A stretch of DNA of 12,039 nt from Brachyspira sp. CAG:484 (GCA_000431315.1 HF989693.1:1-12039), one strand, 5' to 3'; positions 1-6,800 are shown, counted from the first letter of the stretch. Translations and numbers: made by a program. The notes: generated from the letters alone by a model not told the origin.

Positions 1-110
1 TTCGTTTTGCGTTCCCTTATGTTTTTATTTACGGCACTTTTGAACAAAAACTTTAAACATGGCTTCCATGAAACTTAACAATTCTTAATATAGACCCTGA
101 AAAACACCTA

Positions 111-143
111 AAAAAGGGGCTTTGGAAAATCCAAAGCCCCTTT
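111..143 (-). terminator. Rho-independent terminator of the rpmI-rplT operon
   Basis: A perfect 13-bp inverted repeat (arms 113-125 and 131-143, loop 126-130) has a GC-rich core (GGGGC/GCCCC) flanked by A/T pairs. On the minus strand the arm ends in a run of five T, three of which also pair within the stem. It lies about 20 bases after the rplT stop codon, so it ends the ribosomal protein transcript. Read on the plus strand it is followed only by TTTAAT, so it is a weaker terminator for anything entering from the left. Confidence 0.9.
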
Positions 144-163
144 AATATTGACAAAAAGATTAA

Positions 164-514
164 TTATTTTGCTGCTTTTGCTGCTTCGAATACAACATCA
201 AAAGCCTCTTTATCATTTACTGCAAGTTCTGCAAGCATTTTTCTGTTAACCAGAATATTAGCTTTTTTGCAGGCATTAACAAATCTTGAATAGCTCATAC
301 CGCGTTCTCTAACAGCTGCATTAATTCTTACAATCCATAATCTTCTCATATTACGTTTTGTAGTACGTCTATCTCTGTAAGCATATTTTAATGCTTTCAT
401 AACAGCAGTATTAGCTACTTTAAAAATTCTGCTTCTTGCACCGATAAAGCCTTTAGCAAGTTTTAATATTTTTTTGTGTCTGTTACGACTTACATTACCA
501 CGTTTTACTCTCAT
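164..514 (-). CDS. rplT: 50S ribosomal protein L20
   Basis: L20 binds 23S rRNA early in assembly of the large ribosomal subunit and in many bacteria also represses its own operon. The 116-residue product has the usual family length. It has the very basic N-terminus starting MRVKRGN, the long helical stretch with HKKILKLAKGF and RDRRTTKRNMRRLWI, and the C-terminal globular part with NRKMLAELA. The ATG at 514 follows a GGAG Shine-Dalgarno about ten bases upstream. The gene starts 11 bases after the rpmI stop, the standard rpmI-rplT order, and ends at a strong terminator. infC, which often precedes this pair, is not present here. Identity is essentially certain. Confidence 0.98.
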   Translation of the reverse strand: MRVKRGNVSRNRHKKILKLAKGFIGARSRIFKVANTAVMKALKYAYRDRRTTKRNMRRLWIVRINAAVRERGMSYSRFVNACKKANILVNRKMLAELAVNDKEAFDVVFEAAKAAK

Positions 515-525
515 TTTTTACGCTC

Positions 526-735
526 CTATCTTGAATACTTCTTGTATGGTAACTCGTGAGATACCAGTTTTAAGTGTGAGTCAGACAAAGTCACCATCTT
601 GAAAATCTTACGTTTTCTTGATTCTGACTTGTGTTGGAGCAAGTGGCCTATACCTGCATGTCGTTTCATGATTTTGCCGGTTGCAGTAACTTTATAGCGT
701 TTTGCAGCGGCTCTGTGTGTTTTCATTTTTGGCAT
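526..735 (-). CDS. rpmI: 50S ribosomal protein L35
   Basis: L35 is a small basic protein of the large ribosomal subunit. The 69-residue product begins MPKMKTHRAAAKR, followed by the family pattern of T-G-K-I-M-K-R-H-A-G, then H-L-L-Q-H-K and a lysine/arginine-rich segment. The reading frame is open further upstream, but the ATG at 735 is chosen because it gives the canonical N-terminus and has an AAAAGGAG Shine-Dalgarno just upstream. The longer form would add 17 residues unlike any L35. It is the first gene of a two-gene operon with rplT, transcribed from a promoter shared in part with the divergent prepilin-like gene. Confidence 0.97.
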   Translation of the reverse strand: MPKMKTHRAAAKRYKVTATGKIMKRHAGIGHLLQHKSESRKRKIFKMVTLSDSHLKLVSHELPYKKYSR

Positions 736-767
736 TTTCTTCTCCTTTTCAGTTAAGTAGTTACAAA

Positions 768-800
768 AAAGTTTCAGGCATACCAAAGCCGTAAAACTTT
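768..800 (-). promoter_or_regulatory. Possible leader hairpin in the rpmI-rplT 5' untranslated region
   Basis: On the minus strand, AAAGTTT (800-794) can pair with AAACTTT (774-768) around a loop holding a smaller GGC/GCC hairpin, and a run of T follows directly. It lies between the predicted promoter and the rpmI start. L20 is known to control its own operon through leader RNA in E. coli and Bacillus, so an attenuator is plausible. The stem is short and mostly A/T, so this is only a candidate. Confidence 0.3.
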
Positions 801-806
801 CGTAAA

Positions 807-838
807 ATAATACTACACCACAAAAAAAACGATTGCAA
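807..838 (-). promoter_or_regulatory. Predicted promoter of rpmI-rplT
   Basis: On the minus strand, TTGCAA (838-833) stands exactly 17 bases before TAGTAT (815-810), with an overlapping alternative TATTAT at 812-807. Transcription would start near 803 and give a leader of about 70 bases before rpmI. The -35 hexamer is palindromic and is also correctly placed for the divergent promoter. Confidence 0.6.
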
Positions 839-861
839 GTAAATATTAAATAATGTATAAT
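833..861 (+). promoter_or_regulatory. Predicted promoter of the first prepilin-like gene
   Basis: TTGCAA (833-838) is followed after exactly 17 bases by a perfect TATAAT (856-861). Transcription would begin near 868, giving a short leader with an AAAGGAGG Shine-Dalgarno at 875-882, eight bases before the ATG at 891. The good promoter, ribosome site and start together show that expression really begins here, upstream of the G tract. Confidence 0.7.
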
Positions 862-890
862 ATATATACATAATAAAGGAGGATATTTAG

Positions 891-1806
891 ATGCAAAACA
901 CAGTTATAGTTTCAAAACTCAGATGGGGGGGGGGGTACAGATAGTCTAAATCTTACCACAGGTAAAAGAGTTTATCGTAACATTTTAAGAACACCAAAGT
1001 GCAAATCTTTTTTAAGAATTTTTTCTATTGCAGACGCTTTTAATATTAAGACGAGGTTCTCCTTAGCTGAGATCTTTTCTCTCATATCAGGCAGATTTTG
1101 TCTTTGTAAATATGCGTTTACTCTTGCTGAGGTACTTATCACCATTGGTATTATCGGTATAGTAGCTGCTATGACACTGCCAACATTGGTTCAAAATCAC
1201 AAAAATGCTGAATTACAAACAGGGTTGAAAAAAGCCTATTCTGTACTAAGCCAGGCGCTTGATCTATACTATGCAAAAAATGGAGAAAGAATCAAACCTG
1301 ATGGAACAGTGGGTTCTCAAAGTTTACAGAAAATGATCATGCCTTATTTTATTAATGCGAAAAATTGCGGTACAGGGTCAGGAAACAATGCATCAAAAGC
1401 GTGCGTACCTAATAACAGTTATGTAGACGAAGACAGCAGAAAAGCCGATATTTATAAATCATACAATGGGCAAAAGGCAAATTTTGCTTTCTTGGATGAC
1501 GGTCAATTCTTAGTAAATGACGGAATGCTTGTTCTCATTGAAAATACAGTTGGCGGCACAACATTATTTCTCTCTGTTGACGTTAACGGATATAATAAAA
1601 GACCAAATAGATTCGGACAGGACTTATTTACGTTCCAAATTGACAAAAAAGGGATATTAAAACCTATGGGAGCAGAAGGAACAACATTTCCACTCAGTGA
1701 GTACCCTAGCTATTGCAACCCGAAATCTACAGATATAAATAACGGTATATCATGCACATATAAGGCTTTAACTGAACCGGATTACTTTAAAAATCTTCCA
1801 AAATAA
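891..1806 (+). CDS. Prepilin-like protein with long leader, phase-variable; out of frame in this consensus
   Basis: The protein carries a type IV pilin/pseudopilin N-terminus: FTLAEVLITIGIIGIVAAM from 1117, with the Glu at position 5 needed by prepilin peptidase and a hydrophobic helix. Cleavage would fall after Ala (KYA/F) rather than the usual Gly, leaving a mature protein of about 229 residues. The body has KNCGT with a second Cys nearby, a DVNG-PN-GQD motif (1579-1629) and two Cys near the C-terminus, features shared with the second prepilin-like gene at the right edge. Starting at ATG 891, which has a strong Shine-Dalgarno, the frame passes through 11 G and stops at 942 as MQNTVIVSKLRWGGGYR. 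The body frame is open from 910 through the tract to 1806 with no ATG before 1171, inside the pilin helix. One G fewer joins start and body into 304 residues with a 75-residue leader. I therefore annotate one gene in an OFF state; a homopolymer miscount is the alternative. The exact role (pilus, secretion, adhesion) is unknown. Confidence 0.8.
925..935 (+). repeat. Poly-G tract of 11, candidate phase-variation switch
   Basis: Eleven consecutive G lie 34 bases after the ATG at 891, in an otherwise AT-rich region. With 10 or 13 G the start joins the prepilin-like body. With 11 G translation ends at TAG 942, and with 9 or 12 G at the TAA at 947. Runs of this length are prone to slipped-strand mispairing in known poly-G phase-variable loci of Campylobacter and Neisseria. 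Confidence 0.85.
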
Positions 1807-1814
1807 AACAATTA

Positions 1815-1839
1815 AGTCCGCAAAAATGCGGGCTTTTTT
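1815..1839 (+). terminator. Rho-independent terminator of the first prepilin-like gene
   Basis: Arms AGTCCGC (1815-1821) and GCGGGCT (1828-1834) pair with one G-T wobble around a six-base loop and are followed by a run of T to 1839. It begins shortly after the TAA of the prepilin-like gene and touches the stop codon of the convergent hydrolase gene at 1838. Read on the minus strand it has a weaker T tract and may partly terminate that gene too. Confidence 0.85.
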
Positions 1840-2632
1840 ATTCCCATGTATATTTCTGTCCGGTGCTAACATCTTCTATTTTTACATATTTAGAAAGAAT
1901 TATTTTTGCTTCTAAATCTGTACAGTGACAAGGGAATATGCGCTGAACGCTCTGATTACGCAGATATTCACCCAATTTATTTATCTCATCTTCGCTTCTG
2001 TTTATTAGGTATAAGCCCCCGATAATAGTATTAACACGTTCTTCACCGGTTACATATTTAGCGTGCTCAATTATATTCTCTACACCGCTATGTGAACAGC
2101 CGGATATGATGACAAGCCCTTCGTTTGATTTATAGGCAAGAGCTGTTTCATCAGGCGCATAATCAATTTTTACTTCTCTTGGAACCGGAATTTCACCAAG
2201 GTACATAAGTTTCGGGGTAATTGGCATTGGTTTTGTTGTCAGGATAAGATTAAAAAACTTATCCATTTCTTCTTTTGACAGGTGATAACTTTCGTTATCA
2301 AGGATATTACTTTCGCCCTGCTTAAAAACATCAGGGTGTGAGATAACATTTTTTGAATTAAAGTCTATACCAACATATTTAAATTTTTGATATAAAGACT
2401 GAAGTCTTAAAAATCCGCCTATATGATCAATATGACTATGTGACAACACAATATCAGTAATCTGTGCAAGATCAATCTGCATTTTATAGGCATTTTTTAT
2501 AAAAGCGTCGCTGGAACCACAGTCAAAAAGGAGTTTTAAGTCAAACTCTTCAATAAGAAAAGATAACCCATGTTCAGAAATTAGACAATTTCCAGCATGA
2601 GTATTATTATCCACCAAAACCGTCAATTCCAT
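1838..2632 (-). CDS. MBL-fold metallohydrolase, COG1237-like
   Basis: The 264-residue product is a metallo-beta-lactamase-fold hydrolase. It has FDCG near residue 36, the metal-binding HSHIDH at 65-70 followed by GG, DETAL near 161, SGCSHSGVEN near 177 and PCHCTD near 234, which supplies a further His. This pattern matches the COG1237 group, often labelled 7,8-dihydropterin-6-yl-methyl-4-(beta-D-ribofuranosyl)aminobenzene 5'-phosphate synthase-like; that name comes from archaeal relatives and the true bacterial substrate is unclear. No signal peptide or membrane segment is seen, so it is probably cytosolic. It lies 58 bases after ftsQ but has its own TTGACA promoter candidate and no Shine-Dalgarno before ATG 2632. 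Family assignment is good, specific function unknown. Confidence 0.85.
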   Translation of the reverse strand: MELTVLVDNNTHAGNCLISEHGLSFLIEEFDLKLLFDCGSSDAFIKNAYKMQIDLAQITDIVLSHSHIDHIGGFLRLQSLYQKFKYVGIDFNSKNVISHPDVFKQGESNILDNESYHLSKEEMDKFFNLILTTKPMPITPKLMYLGEIPVPREVKIDYAPDETALAYKSNEGLVIISGCSHSGVENIIEHAKYVTGEERVNTIIGGLYLINRSEDEINKLGEYLRNQSVQRIFPCHCTDLEAKIILSKYVKIEDVSTGQKYTWE

Positions 2633-2640
2633 ATATACAT

Positions 2641-2667
2641 TTTATATTATGTTTAAAGTTTTGTCAA
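2641..2667 (-). promoter_or_regulatory. Predicted promoter of the MBL-fold hydrolase, possibly giving a leaderless mRNA
   Basis: On the minus strand a perfect TTGACA (2667-2662) is followed after 15 bases by TATAAA (2646-2641). Transcription would begin around 2634, next to the ATG at 2632, and no Shine-Dalgarno is present in between. The 15-base spacing is short, so the true -10 may differ. Confidence 0.45.
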
Positions 2668-2690
2668 TAATTACAAAGGATTAGATTATC

Positions 2691-3557
2691 TTATTCAAGC
2701 TTCAAATAGTTCACTTTTTCCCAACTTAAATCAAGATATTTTACCTTTGAATCCACAAGTTTTACCTGTGGTAGAATAGAAGGGATTCTTTCCAGCCGCT
2801 TAAATACATTTTCGTCTATTTTGCCAATTCTTATATTTACAGTTTTGATTTTTACATATACATCATACGGATTCCTGAAATCAATATACTCTACAGGCTC
2901 TTTTGAATATGTTTCTACATATTTCACAATTTTTTCTATCTGCTGGACTTTTCTTGCATCCCATTTTGTATAATCATCCCCTTTATTTCCATAGGAAAGA
3001 ACTAATATTGTCTTGAATTTTTTATCCAGAGGCAGAAATTCTTTTCCGATAATTTTCCCGTCTTTTGTAAATGCTGCCACTGGCTGGACTTTTGCATCAG
3101 GAGAAACAGTGAGAACTGGAACCCGTTCCTTTAATATTATCTGAAGTCTTGCCGGAAAGGCATAGCGTCTTATATACACATCTTCAACAGGCGTAAGGCT
3201 TTTTATCTGTTTTTCTATCGCAGAGGTATTTGCCATATAAATAGGAACATTTGGAACTTCGCTTGCACGAAGAAGAGCAAGTATTCTGTATGATTTAACA
3301 ATATTATTATTTAAAATAACTACAGAATTACTGCTTGAAGTTGTAAAGACTTTTTTATCAAGATACCACTGCGGCATTTTTGAAATATAAACAAAACCAA
3401 GAAGCAGAAGAACTGTCACCAGGAAGCGGAAAAAATTTCTAAACACTCCCTGAGTTTTCCTCACACGTCTAATCTGCCGTTTTTTCCTGACGGTTTTAAC
3501 CAGACGTTTAGGATCAATTACTTCTTCCTGTTCTTGATTTTGTTCAAAATCTTCCAT
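2691..3557 (-). CDS. ftsQ: Cell division protein FtsQ/DivIB
   Basis: FtsQ is a bitopic membrane protein of the divisome that links the FtsB/FtsL subcomplex to the septum. The 288-residue product has a very basic, acidic-then-basic cytoplasmic N-terminus (about residues 1-42), one membrane segment (about 43-60), then a POTRA-type region (about 77-148). In that region NNNIVKSYRILALL, the segment with the L-T-P-V-E-D-V-Y-I-R-R pattern and the ILKERVPV end match the family. A beta-rich C-terminal domain follows. The ATG at 3557 has an AAGGAAG ribosome site that overlaps the end of ddl; the gap to the ddl stop is 8 bases. The cluster order murC-murB-ddl-ftsQ strongly supports the call. ftsA and ftsZ do not follow here. 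Confidence 0.92.
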   Translation of the reverse strand: MEDFEQNQEQEEVIDPKRLVKTVRKKRQIRRVRKTQGVFRNFFRFLVTVLLLLGFVYISKMPQWYLDKKVFTTSSSNSVVILNNNIVKSYRILALLRASEVPNVPIYMANTSAIEKQIKSLTPVEDVYIRRYAFPARLQIILKERVPVLTVSPDAKVQPVAAFTKDGKIIGKEFLPLDKKFKTILVLSYGNKGDDYTKWDARKVQQIEKIVKYVETYSKEPVEYIDFRNPYDVYVKIKTVNIRIGKIDENVFKRLERIPSILPQVKLVDSKVKYLDLSWEKVNYLKLE

Positions 3558-3565
3558 TTGCTTCC

Positions 3566-4519
3566 TTATTTATTTAAACCCGCACTATTTAATATGCACA
3601 AGACAAGCTCATCATAACTAATGCCCATTGCAGCAGCCTGTGCCGGCAGATCGCTTGTAGCTGTCATTCCGGGACTTGTATTTATCTCTAAAAGATATGG
3701 AACATCGTCTTTCATCATAAAGTCCACTCTTGCAACTCCGCTGCAGCCGGCTGTTTCAAATGCTTTTACTGCAACTTCTTTTACGTGTTTTGTAACTTCT
3801 TCTGACAGACGTGCAGGAACTATAAAATCGGACATTCCGCTTTTATATTTTGCTTCATAATCATACCATTCGTTTTTAGGACGGATTTCAAGGATTTCAG
3901 TTGCAAAAGGCTCTCCTTCGCACTCCAAAACACCGACTGTTACAAAAAATCCATCAATAAATTCTTCTACAAGAACATTATTGTTATATTTTACAGCAAG
4001 CTCATAGGCAGCTTTTAACTCTTCCGGACGGTTAACTTTTGTCATACCAAAGCTTGAGCCTTCACAAACCGGTTTTGTAAACAGAGGATATGTCAAATCT
4101 TTTGTTTTTTCCATAACATCTTCGCCTTTTCTGACAAAAGCAGACTTTGCCATAGGAATATCCGGACAGGTAGAAAGAATTCTCTTTGTAAACTCTTTAT
4201 TCATACAAATTGAACTTGCCATAACTCCGCAGCCGGCATAAGGTATTCCAAGTATCTCAAGCATACCCTGGATACAGCCGTCTTCGCCGTATTTTCCGTG
4301 AAGAGCATTGAACGCATATTCGTAATTCCCTTCTTTTAATGTTTTTGCAATATCTTTATCAACAACTACCATTTCTGCATTAGAATAGCCAAGTCTTTTT
4401 AGAGCCTCAAAACAACCTTTGCCGGAACGCATTGAAACCTCTGCTTCTGATGACATACCGCCGCATAGTACTGCAATTTTAGCATCCTTATTTATTTTAT
4501 CATTTTTAATCTTTTGCAT
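3566..4519 (-). CDS. ddl: D-alanine--D-alanine ligase
   Basis: This ATP-grasp enzyme joins two D-alanines to make the terminal dipeptide of the peptidoglycan stem, in the cytoplasm. The 317-residue length is typical. Visible motifs are GGMSSEAEVS (20-29, with the substrate-binding Glu but Ala replacing the common Arg), HGKYGEDG (74-81), KPVCEGSSFG (149-158), the omega-loop YDYEAKY (219-225, Tyr as in D-Ala rather than D-lactate ligases), GVARVDFM (261-268) and EINTSPGMT (278-286). The start at 4519 overlaps the end of murB by 28 bases; a GAGG Shine-Dalgarno lies seven bases upstream, inside murB, which suggests translational coupling. It is followed by ftsQ. Confidence 0.96.
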   Translation of the reverse strand: MQKIKNDKINKDAKIAVLCGGMSSEAEVSMRSGKGCFEALKRLGYSNAEMVVVDKDIAKTLKEGNYEYAFNALHGKYGEDGCIQGMLEILGIPYAGCGVMASSICMNKEFTKRILSTCPDIPMAKSAFVRKGEDVMEKTKDLTYPLFTKPVCEGSSFGMTKVNRPEELKAAYELAVKYNNNVLVEEFIDGFFVTVGVLECEGEPFATEILEIRPKNEWYDYEAKYKSGMSDFIVPARLSEEVTKHVKEVAVKAFETAGCSGVARVDFMMKDDVPYLLEINTSPGMTATSDLPAQAAAMGISYDELVLCILNSAGLNK

Positions 4520-5394
4520 AATTCAACCTCTTTTTTGTTATTGCTTCCAAGGTATCTTACCTCGGGTTTTAATTCAATTCCGAATTTTTCTTTTACTCCG
4601 CTGTACATGTTATACATAATCTCTAGAATATCAGTTGAGCTTCCCGCCCGGTCATTTATTATAAAATTCGCATGGTTTTCCCATACATGAGCACCGCCTG
4701 AGGATAAAGATTTTGCGCCGGATGCTTCAAGCAGTCTTCCCGCAGAATCACCATCCGGATTTCTAAATACGCTGCCGCAATTCGGTAAAACCAACGATGG
4801 CTGTTTTGCTTTTCTAAATGTAAGATTTTCCTGCATCTTTGCATTTATTAAAGCTTCGTCGGAATGTTTGAGATTAAATTCGGCAGACAAAATCACTAAA
4901 TCTCTCTTCTGGCATATTGAAGTTCTATACGAAAACTCCAATTCTTCTTTTGAAAGTTTTATTACCGCTTGCTTTTCCCTGTCATAACATACTGCATAAA
5001 TAAGAGTATCACTTACAGACTGCCCGTGAGCTCCCGCGTTCATAAAGACCTCACCGCCTATAGAGCCGGGAAATGCAACCATAAACTCAAGTCCGCTTAG
5101 ATTTTCAGCAGCCGCAGCCTGGGCAAGTTTTGGACCCTTTAAGCCGCATTCAGCTTTGACGATAGTTCCATTTATCTCGTAATTTACAAGACGCGTTGTA
5201 AGAATAACAGTTCCGTCGTAGCCGTCTGTTGACACAAGTGTATTTGAAAGATTGCCAAAAACCTTTGCATCCTTTTCCTTCGCCAACAGCTCAGAAAATT
5301 CCTCAATGCTTTCAGGAAAAATAACCTTCTTAATCTTTCCGCCGCATTTAAATGAAGTTAAGTTTTTTACATCATAATCAAATTCAACGCGCAA
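4492..5394 (-). CDS. murB: UDP-N-acetylmuramate dehydrogenase
   Basis: MurB is the FAD- and NADPH-dependent reductase that turns UDP-GlcNAc-enolpyruvate into UDP-MurNAc in the cytoplasm. The roughly 300-residue product has GNLSNTLVSTDGYDG (the FAD-binding G-x-x-S-N region), GLEFMVAFPGSIGG then MNAGAHG, the FSYRTS motif with the catalytic Arg, NCGSVFRNP with the proton-donating Ser, GGAHVWENHANFI, and a final EVRYLG with the catalytic Glu. The compact form lacking the E. coli-type insertion is type II-like. TTG 5394 is chosen because an AAGGAG at 5410-5405 lies 10 bases before it; the in-frame TTG at 5403 is only one base from that site. The gene overlaps murC upstream and ddl downstream. Confidence 0.94.
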   Translation of the reverse strand: MRVEFDYDVKNLTSFKCGGKIKKVIFPESIEEFSELLAKEKDAKVFGNLSNTLVSTDGYDGTVILTTRLVNYEINGTIVKAECGLKGPKLAQAAAAENLSGLEFMVAFPGSIGGEVFMNAGAHGQSVSDTLIYAVCYDREKQAVIKLSKEELEFSYRTSICQKRDLVILSAEFNLKHSDEALINAKMQENLTFRKAKQPSLVLPNCGSVFRNPDGDSAGRLLEASGAKSLSSGGAHVWENHANFIINDRAGSSTDILEIMYNMYSGVKEKFGIELKPEVRYLGSNNKKEVELCKRLKMIK

Positions 5395-6772
5395 CGTCTG
5401 CAAGCTCCTTATTTAAAGCCAGAAGTTCTCTGCCCACTGCGGTTATTGTACCTGCACCGAGCCCTATTACCACATCATCTTTTTTCAATGACGGGTAAAG
5501 TTTTTTAGCTACCGCTTTCATATCTCCGCCGATATATTCACAATTAATACCTTTTGCGGAAAGATCCTGCGCGAATTTTGCAGAGTTAACCCCTTCTATT
5601 ACATCCTCTGATGCAGCATAAACATCAGTTACAACAACTTTATTAACACTATCAAACGCATTCAGAAATTCATCCCAAAGATTTTTTAATCTTGTATATC
5701 TGTGCGGCTGGAACACTGCAATAATATTTTTACCTTTAAAGCTTAGTGCAGAAGAGAGTGCTGCCTTAATTTCGGTCGGATGGTGGGCATAATCATCATA
5801 TATTGATATACCGTCAAAATCCCCTACTTTCTGGAAACGTCTTCCCATTCCGGCAAAAGTTGCAAAATGAGGCTTAACAAGCTCTAAATCTACTCCTGCC
5901 TGATGAAGACTTGCCAGAACTGAAAGCGCATTATAAACATTATGAATGCCTTTAAGAATAATTTTTAAACTTATGAGAAATTCTCCCCTGAAATAAACAT
6001 CAAAATCGGTATATTCAGAGTTAAACTCAATATTTTTCGCCTGATAATCCGCACCATCTGAAAGACCAAAGGTCATAGTTTTATGACTGTGTAATCCTTT
6101 TGAGGCTTCGCAGTCATAATTTACAAGAACAACTCCGTCATCCGGCATTTTGGATATAAATGTTTCAAAGGTTTCCAAAATAGACTGAAGTCCGTTTTTA
6201 TAGAAATCAAGATGATCTGCTTCAAGATTATTTACAACGACTATATTAGGAACATATTTAACAATAGTACCATCGCTTTCGTCAAGCTCTGCGGCAAAAT
6301 ATTTTCCACCTTGACAATGAGCATTTGTATCAAGTTCCGGAATAATACCGCCCACAACATATGACGGTTTTAAGCCTGCTTTTTCCATTACATAAGATGA
6401 AAGACCGCTGGTCGTGGTTTTTCCGTGTGTTCCTGAATATCCAAGAAAGAATTTTCCTTCTCTTGAAATTTCTGCAAGTAAATCTGAGCGGTGATAAATC
6501 GGCAGCCCCAATTCTTTTGCCCTTACCATTTCAGGATTGTCCGGACGGATTGCAGTGCTTGCGATAACAACACAGTCCTGAGGAACATTATCTGCACTGT
6601 GTCCTATATGTACTGTTGCGCCAAGATTTTTAACTTTTTGGACATATTTGCTGTCGCAAACATCAGAACCAGCTACTTCACAGCCGTTTTCCAATAAATA
6701 CTTTGCAAGTCCGCTCATCCCGACGCCGCCTATTGCTATAAAATAATATTTTCGTGTGTTCAAAACTCTCAT
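5384..6772 (-). CDS. murC: UDP-N-acetylmuramate--L-alanine ligase
   Basis: MurC adds the first residue, L-alanine, to UDP-MurNAc with ATP, in the cytoplasm. The 462-residue length is normal. In order: the nucleotide-binding FIAIGGVGMSG (11-21), the ATP P-loop GTHGKTTT (114-121), ELDESD (162-167), NNLEADHLDFY (181-191), HN near 277, YDDYAHHPTE (325-334) and FQPHRYTR (354-361), all Mur-ligase hallmarks. It is the first gene of the murC-murB-ddl-ftsQ cluster. The start is uncertain by three codons: ATG 6772 is directly preceded by AGGG, whereas TTG 6763 has better spacing to that site. A TATAAT (6806-6801 on the minus strand) upstream marks a probable promoter. Confidence 0.96.
   Translation of the reverse strand: MRVLNTRKYYFIAIGGVGMSGLAKYLLENGCEVAGSDVCDSKYVQKVKNLGATVHIGHSADNVPQDCVVIASTAIRPDNPEMVRAKELGLPIYHRSDLLAEISREGKFFLGYSGTHGKTTTSGLSSYVMEKAGLKPSYVVGGIIPELDTNAHCQGGKYFAAELDESDGTIVKYVPNIVVVNNLEADHLDFYKNGLQSILETFETFISKMPDDGVVLVNYDCEASKGLHSHKTMTFGLSDGADYQAKNIEFNSEYTDFDVYFRGEFLISLKIILKGIHNVYNALSVLASLHQAGVDLELVKPHFATFAGMGRRFQKVGDFDGISIYDDYAHHPTEIKAALSSALSFKGKNIIAVFQPHRYTRLKNLWDEFLNAFDSVNKVVVTDVYAASEDVIEGVNSAKFAQDLSAKGINCEYIGGDMKAVAKKLYPSLKKDDVVIGLGAGTITAVGRELLALNKELADVAR
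5405..5410 (-). promoter_or_regulatory. Ribosome binding site of murB, inside murC
   Basis: AAGGAG on the minus strand lies within the last codons of murC. Its distance of 10 bases to TTG 5394 and only 1 base to TTG 5403 decides the murB start in favour of 5394. Confidence 0.6.
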
Positions 6773-6800
6773 CCCTAATTAATGTATTATTCCTTTTTTA

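Noticed and set aside
1..78. Open plus-strand frame from the window edge to TAA at 76-78, and a minus-strand 14-codon ORF (MEAMFKVFVQKCRK)
   Set aside because: Both are too short to judge at the edge, another plus frame is also open to 54, no ribosome site supports the minus ORF, and no family is recognisable.
925..935. G tract as part of a double-glycine (bacteriocin-type) leader
   Set aside because: The Gly-Gly-Gly is followed by many residues and a prepilin processing site, and the typical hydrophobic-acidic pattern before GG is absent.
1171..1806. Prepilin-like gene starting at ATG 1171
   Set aside because: This ATG is inside the conserved pilin helix (Met of VAAMTLP) and would remove the processing site; no ribosome site precedes it.
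3621..3860. Plus-strand ORF antisense to ddl, and similar shadow ORFs at 4419, 6361, 6491, 9478 and 10186 and a minus-strand one at 4659
   Set aside because: Each lies wholly or mostly over a well-supported gene in another frame, with no recognisable motif or ribosome site.
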